A stretch of DNA of 64,000 nt. Source: Methylococcaceae bacterium (lineage in GTDB: Bacteria > Pseudomonadota > Gammaproteobacteria > Methylococcales > Methylomonadaceae). A model generated the notes under the pieces. That model was not told the DNA's origin. It saw only the letters and a program-made list of their open reading frames with translations, and made no database searches. Position numbers and translations under genes: made by a program. The DNA lies in NCBI GenBank assembly GCA_030693065.1, contig JAUYBL010000002.1:1-64000 (forward strand), read 5' to 3'. Shown piece by piece: positions 49,435 through 58,394 of the stretch. Numbering within the stretch: position 1 is the stretch's first letter; the number at the start of each line of letters is the position of its first letter.

Positions 49435-50570
49435 CATTCGATTACGAAACTATGCGTTTTATCTGGTGGGCGTTTTTAGGCGCGTTGCTGATCGGCTTCG
49501 CGATTACTGGCGGTGCTGATTTAGGAGTAGGCGCGCTATTACCTTTCTTGGGCAAAAACGATACCGAACGCCGGGTAATTATTAACTCAGTCGGTCCTAC
49601 TTGGGAAGGTAATCAAGTATGGTTTGTCACTGCTGGCGGTGCATTGTTTGCCGCTTGGCCAATGGCGTATGCAGTGGCTTTTTCTGGGTTTTATTTAGCG
49701 TTATTTTTGACGTTATCAGCCTTATGGCTACGTCCAATTGGTTTTGATTACCGCAGCAAATTGGCTAATCCTATATGGCGCAATAGCTGGGATTGGGCAT
49801 TATTTGTTGGTGGTTTTGTACCCTCGTTAATTTTCGGTGTGGCGTTCGGCAATTTGTTAATTGGAGTGCCATTTCAGCTCGATACTGACATGCGCATTTT
49901 TTATCAAGGTAGCTTTTGGCAACTGCTCTCGCCTTTTGCTTTGCTGGCTGGAGTTGTTAGTTTGTCTATGTTACTTACGCACGGTGCTGTTTATTTACAG
50001 ATGAAATCGATTGATGTCATCAATGAGCGCAGTAAAAAAACGGTGATTTTATTTACCGTATTGACGCTAGTCGCTTTTGCATTAGCGGGTGTTTGGGTGG
50101 CCAATATTGACGGTTATCATGTCGCGACTGAAGTTCTACATGACGGGCCATCAAATCCACTTTTGAAGTTTGTGCATAAAGAAACCGGACTTTGGCTAGA
50201 CAATTACCGCCTTTACCCTTTGTTATGGGGGATTCCGGGCTTGGCTTTCGTGACTGGATTTGCCACGTTATTGTTATCAAAATTTGATCGTCCCGGCTTA
50301 GCTTTTATCAGCAGTTCTGTGACTATTGCGGCAATTATATTGACCGCCGGCATTGCTATGTTTCCTTTTCTTATCCCCTCTAGCTTATCTCTTAATAGTT
50401 CTCTAACGGTGTGGGATGCAAGTTCAAGTCTCACCACTTTAAAGATCATGTTTTGGGTGACGGTAATATTTTTGCCGATAGTTATTGTCTATACCAGCTG
50501 GGTATTCCGCGTACTGCGCGGCAAAATCACCGTTGAACATATTGTTGCTAACGATCATACAGCGTATTAG
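49431..50570 (+). CDS. cydB: Cytochrome bd quinol oxidase subunit II
   Basis: 379 residues, eight to nine membrane helices. [59 protein letters not shown] contains the family's ITGG-DLG and [10 protein letters not shown] signatures. It pairs with CydA to bind hemes. The ATGA overlap with cydA and the 9-nt gap to cydX show a single cydABX transcript. Normal length. Confidence 0.96.
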   Translation: MTFDYETMRFIWWAFLGALLIGFAITGGADLGVGALLPFLGKNDTERRVIINSVGPTWEGNQVWFVTAGGALFAAWPMAYAVAFSGFYLALFLTLSALWLRPIGFDYRSKLANPIWRNSWDWALFVGGFVPSLIFGVAFGNLLIGVPFQLDTDMRIFYQGSFWQLLSPFALLAGVVSLSMLLTHGAVYLQMKSIDVINERSKKTVILFTVLTLVAFALAGVWVANIDGYHVATEVLHDGPSNPLLKFVHKETGLWLDNYRLYPLLWGIPGLAFVTGFATLLLSKFDRPGLAFISSSVTIAAIILTAGIAMFPFLIPSSLSLNSSLTVWDASSSLTTLKIMFWVTVIFLPIVIVYTSWVFRVLRGKITVEHIVANDHTAY

Positions 50571-50579
50571 GAGGCTGCT

Positions 50580-51161
50580 ATGTGGTATTTCACCTGGATA
50601 TTAGGATTATTACTTGCCTGTTCATTGGGGATTATTAATGTACTTAGATTGGAAGCGCAGGAAGCTTGGGATAAGGAGCATATCCCGGTTGATGCATTAA
50701 CGCAGCTGATAACACGTGACGCCATGCTGGTCAGATTAAGAGAAAAAATTGAAAATACCCGGCGTAGCGGGTTTCCGTTTTCTCTGGTTTTTATCAGTCT
50801 AACTGAGTTTAAGAATAAGCATAATCTAAGTCCTCATGAGATGGATTCGACATTACGCAGTGTGGTCGATTGTCTTAAGGAAGATATTCGTAATGGTCTT
50901 GATATTGCCGCACGTATGGATGAGCAAGATTTTGTAATTGCCATGCCTGGTGCGCCCTTGCACAGAGCTGAACAGGTCGCCTTAAAAGTTAAAAATGATA
51001 TTTTTGCAAAAGTAAGAGCGCCTATTGATTTAGCAGTTGAGATCAATGTTGGCGTGGCGGAATATTCCGAGCATGCGGTTGAATTTGGTCAGGAAATTGA
51101 AACGATTGAGCATGAGGTAAACGAGCTGCTTCGAATTGCCATGGCAAAAAGCTCAAATTAG
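50580..51161 (+). CDS. cydX: CydX (YbgT)-like subunit fused to a degenerate GGDEF domain
   Basis: 193 residues. The first ~30 read MWYFTWILGLLLACSLGIIN, nearly the E. coli CydX sequence (normally a 37-residue peptide that stabilises cytochrome bd). Instead of stopping, the frame goes on as a GGDEF-fold domain: DALTQLITRDAMLVRLREKI near 38, ARMDEQDFVIAMPG near 111 where GGDEF should be (MDEQD at 113-117), and EINVGVAEYSE at the usual SIGVA strand. The metal-binding DxDxF reads SLTEF, so cyclase activity is very unlikely. GGAGG stands just before the ATG, 9 nt after cydB. It could be a receptor or partner-binding domain on the oxidase. Confidence 0.9.
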   Translation: MWYFTWILGLLLACSLGIINVLRLEAQEAWDKEHIPVDALTQLITRDAMLVRLREKIENTRRSGFPFSLVFISLTEFKNKHNLSPHEMDSTLRSVVDCLKEDIRNGLDIAARMDEQDFVIAMPGAPLHRAEQVALKVKNDIFAKVRAPIDLAVEINVGVAEYSEHAVEFGQEIETIEHEVNELLRIAMAKSSN

Positions 51162-51167
51162 TCCAGG

Positions 51168-51211
51168 ACTGCCATAAAAAAACCGGCTTATGCCGGTTTT
51201 TTTATGGCAGT
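51168..51211. terminator. Strong bidirectional Rho-independent terminator after cydX
   Basis: A perfect 20-bp stem (51168-51187 with 51192-51211) around a TTAT loop, with CCGGC/GCCGG core and A7/T7 tracts built into the stem. It starts 6 nt past the cydX-GGDEF stop and ends the cydABX operon. Confidence 0.9.
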
Positions 51212-51299
51212 TGGTAACTATTAGCGGATAACTATAAATTCTTATCTGCTTGGGCTCGGCTATAATCGGCGTATTCTTTTATATAGATAGAGTACGCAA

Positions 51300-52022
51300 A
51301 TGCCTGTAGATATTTTGATCGTCATTCTTGCAACTGCTGTAGTGCAATCCATTTTCGGCGTTGGGGTGTTGTTGTTTGGCACGCCGCTGATGCTGTTATT
51401 GGGTTATGGCTTTGTCGATGCACTGTCGGTATTACTGCCGGTGTCTCTGGCTATTAGCTGTTTGCAGCTATTAAAACATCACCAACATATAGATCATGCG
51501 TTGTATAAAAATGTGTTGATTTATAGTGTGCCTTTGATCATGGCGTTTTTATTTTTAGTGACCAGCGTCAAAATCAATATCGGTTTGATAATCGGATTTT
51601 TGCTGGTGTTTGTGGCAGTGAAGAGTTTTTCGGTAACGATAGAAAATGCTCTGCAATGGGTAGTGAGATACGAGCGAGTGTATTTAGCAATTACCGGCCT
51701 GGTACACGGGATGAGTAATTTGGGCGGGTCGTTGCTGACGGTGCTGATCTACAGCAAAAAATATCCCAAAGATCAAACCCGCGCGACCGCAGCCGCTTGT
51801 TACGCCACCTTTGCTTTTTGTCAGCTACTGACTTTGTACTTTATCGGTAGTGAATTCCAAATACCTTACAGCGAAAGAATCAGTTTGGTACAGGTGGGAA
51901 TAGTGATGTATTTATTCACCGAAAAAGTGCTGTACAACAGAATTGATAATGAAAAATACGCTAAGTTGTTCACCGTATTTTTGTTTGTAGCGGGTGTGAC
52001 TTTAATCCTTAAGTCTTTGTAA
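51300..52022 (+). CDS. TauE/SafE-family membrane permease
   Basis: 240 residues, about seven to eight membrane helices. The N-terminal repeat begins IVILATAVVQSIFGVGVLLFGTPLMLLLGYGF and its second copy GLVHGMSNLGGSLLTVLIYSKKYPKDQTRATAAACY, the duplicated pattern of the TauE/SafE (DUF81) family of sulfite/organosulfonate exporters. The substrate cannot be told from sequence. The DUF502 gene starts 2 nt after its stop, so they are co-transcribed. A promoter must lie in the ~85 nt after the cyd terminator. Confidence 0.82.
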   Translation: MPVDILIVILATAVVQSIFGVGVLLFGTPLMLLLGYGFVDALSVLLPVSLAISCLQLLKHHQHIDHALYKNVLIYSVPLIMAFLFLVTSVKINIGLIIGFLLVFVAVKSFSVTIENALQWVVRYERVYLAITGLVHGMSNLGGSLLTVLIYSKKYPKDQTRATAAACYATFAFCQLLTLYFIGSEFQIPYSERISLVQVGIVMYLFTEKVLYNRIDNEKYAKLFTVFLFVAGVTLILKSL

Positions 52023-52024
52023 TC

Positions 52025-52630
52025 ATGGAGAAACCAGTGAAAGAATTGCTTAAAAAACCATTTAATTATTTTTTGATCGGTGTATTAGCGGTAATTCCAG
52101 TTGTTATCGTTCTACAAATCATGATTTTTGTTAGGGATAGGGTTTCTGATTTGTTTCAACTGGTTTACGGCTATTCGGATAATTATCTGTATACAGTATT
52201 GTTTTTTACAGTCAGTATTTTAATTTTGATTTATATCGGTCATAAAATTGCTCAGGAAGGACGCTCCTGGGTGATTGCAATTATTGACTCTGTGATTGAA
52301 AGAATTCCTTTTCTTAACACTATCTACCGGGTGCTGAAAAAAGTGATCAACATGTTCTCATCTCACGATAAGGCTATTTCGAAGGAAGTCGTGTATGTGG
52401 AATATCCCAAAGAAGGCGTGTGGGTACCAGCTTATGTGACTAACAAGCATGGCGATAAATATGTTTTGTTTGTGCCTACCTCACCCAATCCGACCTCTGG
52501 ATTTACTGTGATAGTCGATAAATCTAAAGTGATACTGTCAACGATGAATATTGAAGAAGCCAGCAGCTTTATTGTCAGCATCGGTGTGGATTTTGATAAA
52601 GCCGAAGAAGTTACTCGTTTACCGCTGTAA
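52025..52630 (+). CDS. DUF502-family membrane protein
   Basis: 201 residues. Two N-terminal membrane helices (FNYFLIGVLAVIPVVIVLQIMIFV and YLYTVLFFTVSILILIYIGHKIA) are followed by IIDSVIERIPFLNTIYRVLKKVINMF, the DUF502 hallmark, and a soluble beta-rich part with VLFVPTSPNPTSGFTVIV. Function of the family is unknown. GAGAAACC near the start offers a weak ribosome-binding site. It follows the TauE-like permease by 2 nt and precedes a small lipoprotein gene. Confidence 0.85.
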   Translation: MEKPVKELLKKPFNYFLIGVLAVIPVVIVLQIMIFVRDRVSDLFQLVYGYSDNYLYTVLFFTVSILILIYIGHKIAQEGRSWVIAIIDSVIERIPFLNTIYRVLKKVINMFSSHDKAISKEVVYVEYPKEGVWVPAYVTNKHGDKYVLFVPTSPNPTSGFTVIVDKSKVILSTMNIEEASSFIVSIGVDFDKAEEVTRLPL

Positions 52631-52658
52631 GTTGACTATTGTTGATATGGTGTAATTT

Positions 52659-52862
52659 ATGAATAACCAATTTAAATCAGCGGTTGCTTGTTTGTTTTTA
52701 TTGTTAGCCGCCTGTAATGACAATGCTGAGCCCATAAAACCAGCCGATAAACAAGTATTTAAAACACAAACCGAGGCATTGGAAAAAGCCAAGCAAGTTG
52801 AACAGGTGCTGTTAGATGGTGCCAAACAACAACGCGAAAATATCAACGCTCAAACCCAATAA
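52659..52862 (+). CDS. Small lipoprotein
   Basis: 67 residues. A hydrophobic leader ends in a lipobox LLLAACN, with the lipidated Cys near 19. The short mature part is a predicted helix with Lys/Glu/Gln heptads (FKTQTEALEKAKQVEQVLLDGAKQQ), likely a coiled coil. It lies 28 nt after the DUF502 gene and 13 nt before the FMN reductase gene. Function unknown. Its end overlaps another open frame, but the true start of that next gene is later. Confidence 0.72.
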   Translation: MNNQFKSAVACLFLLLAACNDNAEPIKPADKQVFKTQTEALEKAKQVEQVLLDGAKQQRENINAQTQ

Positions 52863-52875
52863 TCTGAATTTAACT

Positions 52876-53448
52876 ATGGTCAAAATTCTCGCATTTTCCG
52901 GTAGCGCCCGGACCGATTCATTTAATCAAAAGCTGGTAAAAATTGCTGCACTTGGTGCCGAGCAGGCTGGCGCGCAAGTCACTATTATCAGTTTGGCAGA
53001 TTTTCCTATGCCTATTTTCAATCAAGATTATGAAGCCGCAGAAGGTATTCCTAAAGTGGCCCAGCAATTTAAGCAGCTGTTGATTGAGCATGATGGTTTT
53101 TTAATTGCTTCGCCTGAATACAATAGTGCATTCAGTCCGTTACTGAAAAATGCCATTGACTGGGCCAGCCGCAGAGCGGGCGATGAGTTACCTTTATTGG
53201 CGTATCGAGGTAAAACTGCGGCGATTATGTCTGCGTCACCGGGTGCTTTGGGTGGTCTGCGAGGTCTGGTTTTTTTAAGATTGCTGCTAAGTAATATCGG
53301 TGTTACGGTGCTACCTGAACAGCATGCCTTGTCTCAAGCAGGTCAGGCGTTTGACGCAGATGATGGTTTGCTTGATCAGTCGACCAGAAACACAGTGATG
53401 AATTTGGGATCTGTGCTGGCAAAGACGATAATAAAGCTTAAGCAATAA
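52876..53448 (+). CDS. NADPH-dependent FMN reductase family protein
   Basis: 190 residues from the ATG at 52876. Flavodoxin-like fold: FSGSARTDSFNQKLVKIAA is the FMN phosphate-binding loop, and SPEYNSAFSPLLKNAIDWASR is the signature of the NADPH-dependent FMN reductase/chromate reductase group. It may supply reduced flavin or detoxify quinones. Starting further upstream at 52816 would add residues that overlap the lipoprotein gene and have no family match. A strong terminator follows. Confidence 0.9.
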   Translation: MVKILAFSGSARTDSFNQKLVKIAALGAEQAGAQVTIISLADFPMPIFNQDYEAAEGIPKVAQQFKQLLIEHDGFLIASPEYNSAFSPLLKNAIDWASRRAGDELPLLAYRGKTAAIMSASPGALGGLRGLVFLRLLLSNIGVTVLPEQHALSQAGQAFDADDGLLDQSTRNTVMNLGSVLAKTIIKLKQ

Positions 53449-53467
53449 ACTTTCTGGACTTGCTTTT

Positions 53468-53503
53468 AACCCTGCTTAAAGCAAATTTAAGCAGGGTTTT
53501 TTA
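53468..53503 (+). terminator. Rho-independent terminator after the FMN reductase gene
   Basis: AACCCTGCTTAAA (53468-53480) pairs perfectly over 13 bp with 53486-53498 across a 5-nt loop, followed directly by a run of T. Confidence 0.9.
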
Positions 53504-53549
53504 CTAAGCGATACTAACCAATTACTCGATTACTTGGAGAGAGTTTCTA

Positions 53550-53960
53550 ATGACAGACAATGATCAATCAGACAACGCATCCCTACGAATAAAAGCTCCC
53601 GATGAATTAACACCGGAACAATTTAGTATTTGTCGTTTAAAAAGCACTGAACCGCCATTTACAGGCAAATACGTCGATTGTAAAACCGCTGGCATTTATC
53701 GATGCGTATGCTGTGGCAATGCCCTGTTTGATTCGAAAACTAAATATGATTCTGGCTCCGGCTGGCCTAGTTTTTGGCAGGTATTGTCTGAAAATAGCGT
53801 CGCCGAACACGCTGATACCACTCATGGCATGCGCCGCGTGGAAGTGACTTGCAAAGCCTGCGATGCACATTTGGGTCATGTGTTTACAGATGGTCCCGCA
53901 CCGACAGGCTTACGTTACTGTATTAATTCCGCGGCGTTGCATTTACAGGAAAAGGTATGA
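53550..53960 (+). CDS. msrB: Peptide-methionine (R)-S-oxide reductase
   Basis: 136 residues. MsrB repairs the R isomer of methionine sulfoxide. Two zinc-binding CxxC pairs are present (CVCCGNALF and [12 protein letters not shown]), as are [10 protein letters not shown] and the catalytic Cys in [17 protein letters not shown] lies 10 nt before the ATG. The M18 aminopeptidase gene overlaps by 4 nt (ATGA), so the two are translated together. It likely acts in the cytoplasm, as no signal peptide is seen. Confidence 0.96.
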   Translation: MTDNDQSDNASLRIKAPDELTPEQFSICRLKSTEPPFTGKYVDCKTAGIYRCVCCGNALFDSKTKYDSGSGWPSFWQVLSENSVAEHADTTHGMRRVEVTCKACDAHLGHVFTDGPAPTGLRYCINSAALHLQEKV

Positions 53961-55258
53961 GCGCAAGACGTCAAGTAGAGCAGTTATTAAAGTTTATTGA
54001 TGCCAGTCCCAGTCCATGGCACGCGGTTGCTAGTGTAGAAACGCAGCTACTGTCTTTTCAGTTTGTTAAGTTAGATGAAGCTGACAAGTGGCCATTAAAG
54101 CCGGGAGGACGCTATTACGTTGTACGCGATTATTCTTCCATTATCGCTTTTGTTATGGGTCAAAAACCATTACTTGAAACAGGTTTTAAGATCATCGGAG
54201 CGCACACTGATTCGCCTGGCTTAAGAGTAAAACCGCAACCAGTTACTGGTATAGATGGTTTATTACGATTGGGTGTTGAGGTTTACGGTGGCCCGATTTT
54301 GGCGACCTTTACAGATCGAGATTTAAGTTTAGCCGGGCGAGTGGTTTATAAAAATAACCAAGGCCACATAGATAGTCAGTTAATTAAATTTGATCGACCT
54401 TTATTGCGGTTACCTAATTTAGCGATACATATGAATCGTACTGTGAATGAAGAGGGGTTAAAACTTCATAAGCAGTTCGAATTGCCGTTAATTCTCTCGC
54501 AATTGTCGGAACAGCAATTGCCTCAGGATTACTTTTTGGCTCTTTTACAGCAGCAGGTAGGTGTTGAGGCAACGCGATTATTAACGTGGGAGCTTAATGT
54601 TTACGACACTCAAAAGGGTGCTTTATGGGGCGCAGAGCAGGAGTTTTATGCCGACAGTCAGTTAGATAATCTGGCTTCCTGCCATGCCGCTTTGCAAGCA
54701 TTAATCGACGATTCAGTTCTGAATGCAGAAGCTACTCTAGTCTGTGGACTGTTTGATCATGAAGAAATAGGCAGTGAGAGCAATAAAGGCGCAGATGGCA
54801 GCTTTTTGCCAGATGTCCTGCAACGCATTGCCTGGTCACAGCAAATTCAAGGCGAAGATTTAATTAGGTCATACGCAAAAAGCTTTATGATTAGTGCCGA
54901 TATGGCGCACGCCTATCAACCCAATTTCCCCAATGCCTATGATCCTGAGCATAAGATAATGGTCAATGAAGGACCGGTAATCAAAATTAATGTTAATCAA
55001 CGCTACAGTTCTGAAAGCGTATCTGCCGCTCAATTTGCTGGTTGGTGTGAGCAGGCGGGAGTGCCTTATCAAACCTATTCTCATCGATGTGATTTAGCAT
55101 GCGGCAGTACTATTGGACCAATGGTCTCGGCTCGATTGGGGATTCGCTCGGTAGATGTTGGTAGTCCACTTTGGGCAATGCATAGCATCAGGGAATGTGC
55201 GGGTGTATCTGACCATGATTATCTGATAAAGGTGTTAAAAACGTTTTTAGTTAACTAG
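53957..55258 (+). CDS. apeB: M18-family metallo-aminopeptidase
   Basis: 433 residues. Aspartyl-aminopeptidase-like (M18) with two-metal site: [13 protein letters not shown] (His, Asp), [13 protein letters not shown] (Asp), [17 protein letters not shown] (Glu-Glu pair and metal Glu), [11 protein letters not shown] and the C-terminal [11 protein letters not shown] (His). It removes N-terminal acidic residues from peptides. Full length. Coupled to msrB by a 4-nt overlap; both may help recycle damaged protein (inference). No leader peptide. Confidence 0.94.
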   Translation: MSARRQVEQLLKFIDASPSPWHAVASVETQLLSFQFVKLDEADKWPLKPGGRYYVVRDYSSIIAFVMGQKPLLETGFKIIGAHTDSPGLRVKPQPVTGIDGLLRLGVEVYGGPILATFTDRDLSLAGRVVYKNNQGHIDSQLIKFDRPLLRLPNLAIHMNRTVNEEGLKLHKQFELPLILSQLSEQQLPQDYFLALLQQQVGVEATRLLTWELNVYDTQKGALWGAEQEFYADSQLDNLASCHAALQALIDDSVLNAEATLVCGLFDHEEIGSESNKGADGSFLPDVLQRIAWSQQIQGEDLIRSYAKSFMISADMAHAYQPNFPNAYDPEHKIMVNEGPVIKINVNQRYSSESVSAAQFAGWCEQAGVPYQTYSHRCDLACGSTIGPMVSARLGIRSVDVGSPLWAMHSIRECAGVSDHDYLIKVLKTFLVN

Positions 55259-55453
55259 TATTAAAGCAATTGTTGACTAAGCTTAAACGTTTTGACTACT
55301 GACCATAGAGAATGGTGAAAAACCAAGCACTTCGATGGTTCGCCAAGCCCCATTACAGGGTGCGAACAGTGCCTTGTATAGTTTCAGATTCGGTTCCAGA
55401 TTCCCTGTATTTTTTTGTTTCGCGTTGATAACTGGGTAATACCAAATAATAAA

Positions 55454-55999
55454 ATGAATTTTATCCACACGACATTGTTGCTGATTTGCTTTAGCATCTG
55501 CCTGCCGGTGGGCTTGGCTGTGGCTGATGAAGACAATGCCGAATTTAAAGTCAAAGCAGGTTATTTATACAATTTTACGAAATTTGTAACTTGGCCAAAA
55601 GACGACTCAACGACCTTTAATATTTGTATTTTGGGTATCGATCCCTTCGGTGAGTTGATAGATCCCATCGAAAAAAGGACAGCACTTAATTTGCCTATTA
55701 AGCTGTTCAGAATTAACACGATCAGTAATACACAACGTTGTCATATCGTTTATATAGGTTCAGGCACCAGGGAACAAGTTGTCCAAAAGGGCGCGTTGAT
55801 TATTCGCGATATGGGTAAAACCTTGTCGGTGGGTGAGGGCGAGGCCTTTACAGAAGGCTTAGGCATGATTGGTTTTGTTAGCAGGGAGGGCAGAATAAAG
55901 CTCCAAGTGAATCTAAAAAACCTACAACAAAGTGGCTTGGCAGTCAGTGCTAAGTTGCTTGAAGTTGCTGAAATTGTAGGAGGTAACGGTCATGATTAA
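55454..55999 (+). CDS. YfiR/DUF4154-family periplasmic protein
   Basis: About 181 residues from the ATG at 55454, which opens a signal peptide (IHTTLLLICFSICLPVGLAVA). The mature part begins FKVKAGYLYNFTKFVTWP and contains ICILGIDPFGE and LSVGEGEAFTEGLGMIGFV, the YfiR/DUF4154 signature. In Pseudomonas YfiR is a periplasmic repressor of the diguanylate cyclase YfiN. The next gene overlaps by 8 nt and encodes a CHASE8-like GGDEF/EAL protein, so the same partnership is probable. Two cysteines are visible (NICILG, RCHIVY). No YfiB lipoprotein gene is near. Confidence 0.87.
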   Translation: MNFIHTTLLLICFSICLPVGLAVADEDNAEFKVKAGYLYNFTKFVTWPKDDSTTFNICILGIDPFGELIDPIEKRTALNLPIKLFRINTISNTQRCHIVYIGSGTREQVVQKGALIIRDMGKTLSVGEGEAFTEGLGMIGFVSREGRIKLQVNLKNLQQSGLAVSAKLLEVAEIVGGNGHD

Positions 56000-58394
56000 G
56001 TTGATTCGTAACCTGCCAATCAATCGTAAGTTGTTATTAATACTGCTTTTTTCTAGTGTGACCTCGTTATTATTTGCTGGTGTGCTTTTGGTTGTGTTGG
56101 AAATTTCAGAATTTCAACGTGCTACCAGCGAGGATCTTTCCGCTTTTGCTAAAATTGTTGGCAATAGAAGTAGCGCAGCTTTACTGTTTGAAGATAAAAA
56201 AGTAGCTCAAGAAAACCTTGCTGTGCTACATACCTTGCCAGCAGTTCAAGTATCTTGTCTTTATGATGCTCATAATGTTGTCTTTGCTGAGTTACATAAG
56301 GATCAACAACCGTCCTGGAATTGCCCCGCGTTAATCAAAGCAGAAAAGACTCGTTTTGAATTTGGGCATCTCGCTGTTATTCAACCAATAATTGAAGATG
56401 GTAGCGAAATAGGCACTGTTTATATTCACGCAGATTTAAGCGCCGGTTACTGGCAAAAAATTCAATTTACCGGATTGATATTTTTGGTGTTAATTGGTGT
56501 ATCGATACTCACATTCTTTTTGTCGACACCGCTACTTAAATTAATTTCTGCACCGATAAAAAAACTGGTAAGTACTGTTAAACAGATTAGTGAGACTCAG
56601 GATTTCTCTTTACGCGCCGTTAAAGTAAATAATGATGAAACAGGAGTTCTGGTTGATGCATTCAATGCATTGATTGCAACAGTAAACAACCAAAATAAAG
56701 CGTTAACCCGGGCAAAAAACCGTTATTTGGCGCTTTATGATGATAATCCAACCATGATTTTTAACCTAAATGAGTTTGGGGTGATTTTGTCAGTAAATCG
56801 TACCGGCGCTAAACATTTAGGTTCGGCTGTTAAGGATTTACAAGGTTGTTCAATCTTCGATTTTGTCCATATTGAAGACATGTCCGGCGTGCATCAACTA
56901 CTAGAAGATTGCATGTTCCGTTCGATGCAAGCGCATAAACAAGATTTTAGACAGATTCGTCATAACGGGCAGGTTATTTGGGTTAGAGCAACGGGTAAGA
57001 AAATTACCGATGATGTCGGGCAAATAAGCTATTTGTTGGTATGCGAAGATATTACTGAAGCGCGCCTACTCAGTGAAAAAATTGCCTATCAGGCCAGTCA
57101 TGATTCCTTAACTGGTCTCGCCAATCGTAGTCAGTTTGATAACTACATTAAGCAGTCTGTGGCTTCGGCACATGCCGATAATTTACATCATGTGTTGTGC
57201 TATTTAGACTTGGATCAGTTTAAGGTTGTAAATGATACTTGCGGTCACTTGGCAGGGGATGAATTACTTAGACAGCTTGGCGATCTGCTTAAAAGAAATA
57301 TTCGCAGGCATGATTTTGTTGCCCGCTTGGGTGGCGATGAGTTCGGTATTTTGATGCATGATTGCTTATTAAGTGAGGCATTTGTCGCCTGCGAAAAACT
57401 GCGCGATATGGTTAGAGACTTCCATTTCGCGTGGGAAGATAGAAGTTTCACCATAGGTGTCAGTATCGGAATTTCTGCAATAACCGGCACCAGCAGTAGT
57501 GCTGTTGATCTACTCAAAGAAGCCGATGCTGCCTGTTATGCCGCCAAAGACAAAGGCCGCAATAGAGTGCATGTTTACCGTCCTGACGATGAAGAATTAG
57601 CTATGCGTCAGGGTGAAATGCAATGGGTAGAAAGAATTCAACAAGGTTTGGCACAGAATCGTTTTTGTTTGTATGGACAACCTATTGTTGCAATCGGCCA
57701 TGAGGAAGAAGGCTTACATTTTGAAACCTTGGTGCGTTACCAAGATGAAAATGGTCGAATAATTCCACCGGGCGCATTTTTACCAGCTGCCGAGCGATAT
57801 AACCTAGCATCAGAACTTGATCGTTGGGTTGTTAGCCATTTATTTGCTTGGATGGCACAAAAAGAAGGCTTTCTTCAGCAACTCTCGGTTTGCTCGGTGA
57901 ATTTGTCAGGTGTATCAATGTCAGATGAGACCATGCTGGCGTTTATCTCAGAACAATTTAATATTTGGGGGATTCCCGCCCATAAAATTTGTTTTGAGGT
58001 AACAGAAACAGCTGCTATTGCCAATTTATCTTATGCCACCAATTTTATTCATCAATTACGTGACAAAGGCTGTTCGTTCTCACTGGATGATTTCGGTAGC
58101 GGCTTATCATCCTTTGCTTATTTGAAAAACTTGCCAGTCGATTATCTGAAAATTGATGGCCTATTCGTTAAAGACATACTTGATGACAAAGTTGATTTGG
58201 CAATGGTCAAGTCAATTAACGAAGTAGGGCATGTGATGGATAAAAAAACTATTGCTGAGTTCGTTGAAAATGAGCAGATTTATAATTTACTTAATGTCTT
58301 GGGAGTTGATTATGCCCAAGGTTACGGTATTGGCAAGCCGGTGCCGTTGGACGAGTTGAAGCTGATAAAACCATTTATGGTGTTGCCGAAATGA
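55992..58394 (+). CDS. Membrane CHASE8-like/HAMP/PAS/GGDEF/EAL protein (YfiN-like)
   Basis: 800 residues. Membrane helix 1 (about 15-35), a periplasmic domain of the CHASE8 kind as in YfiN (to ~150), helix 2 (~158-180), HAMP (~185-235), PAS (~250-355), GGDEF (~370-525) with RLGGDEFGIL intact, and EAL (~545-795) with HFETLVRY (the E of EAL), EVTETAA, DDFGSGLSSFAYLK and KIDGLF. Both c-di-GMP synthesis and breakdown may be possible. It starts inside the yfiR-like gene and its end overlaps the first TonB receptor by 4 nt, so receptor, regulator and enzyme are coupled. Confidence 0.9.
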   Translation: MIKLIRNLPINRKLLLILLFSSVTSLLFAGVLLVVLEISEFQRATSEDLSAFAKIVGNRSSAALLFEDKKVAQENLAVLHTLPAVQVSCLYDAHNVVFAELHKDQQPSWNCPALIKAEKTRFEFGHLAVIQPIIEDGSEIGTVYIHADLSAGYWQKIQFTGLIFLVLIGVSILTFFLSTPLLKLISAPIKKLVSTVKQISETQDFSLRAVKVNNDETGVLVDAFNALIATVNNQNKALTRAKNRYLALYDDNPTMIFNLNEFGVILSVNRTGAKHLGSAVKDLQGCSIFDFVHIEDMSGVHQLLEDCMFRSMQAHKQDFRQIRHNGQVIWVRATGKKITDDVGQISYLLVCEDITEARLLSEKIAYQASHDSLTGLANRSQFDNYIKQSVASAHADNLHHVLCYLDLDQFKVVNDTCGHLAGDELLRQLGDLLKRNIRRHDFVARLGGDEFGILMHDCLLSEAFVACEKLRDMVRDFHFAWEDRSFTIGVSIGISAITGTSSSAVDLLKEADAACYAAKDKGRNRVHVYRPDDEELAMRQGEMQWVERIQQGLAQNRFCLYGQPIVAIGHEEEGLHFETLVRYQDENGRIIPPGAFLPAAERYNLASELDRWVVSHLFAWMAQKEGFLQQLSVCSVNLSGVSMSDETMLAFISEQFNIWGIPAHKICFEVTETAAIANLSYATNFIHQLRDKGCSFSLDDFGSGLSSFAYLKNLPVDYLKIDGLFVKDILDDKVDLAMVKSINEVGHVMDKKTIAEFVENEQIYNLLNVLGVDYAQGYGIGKPVPLDELKLIKPFMVLPK

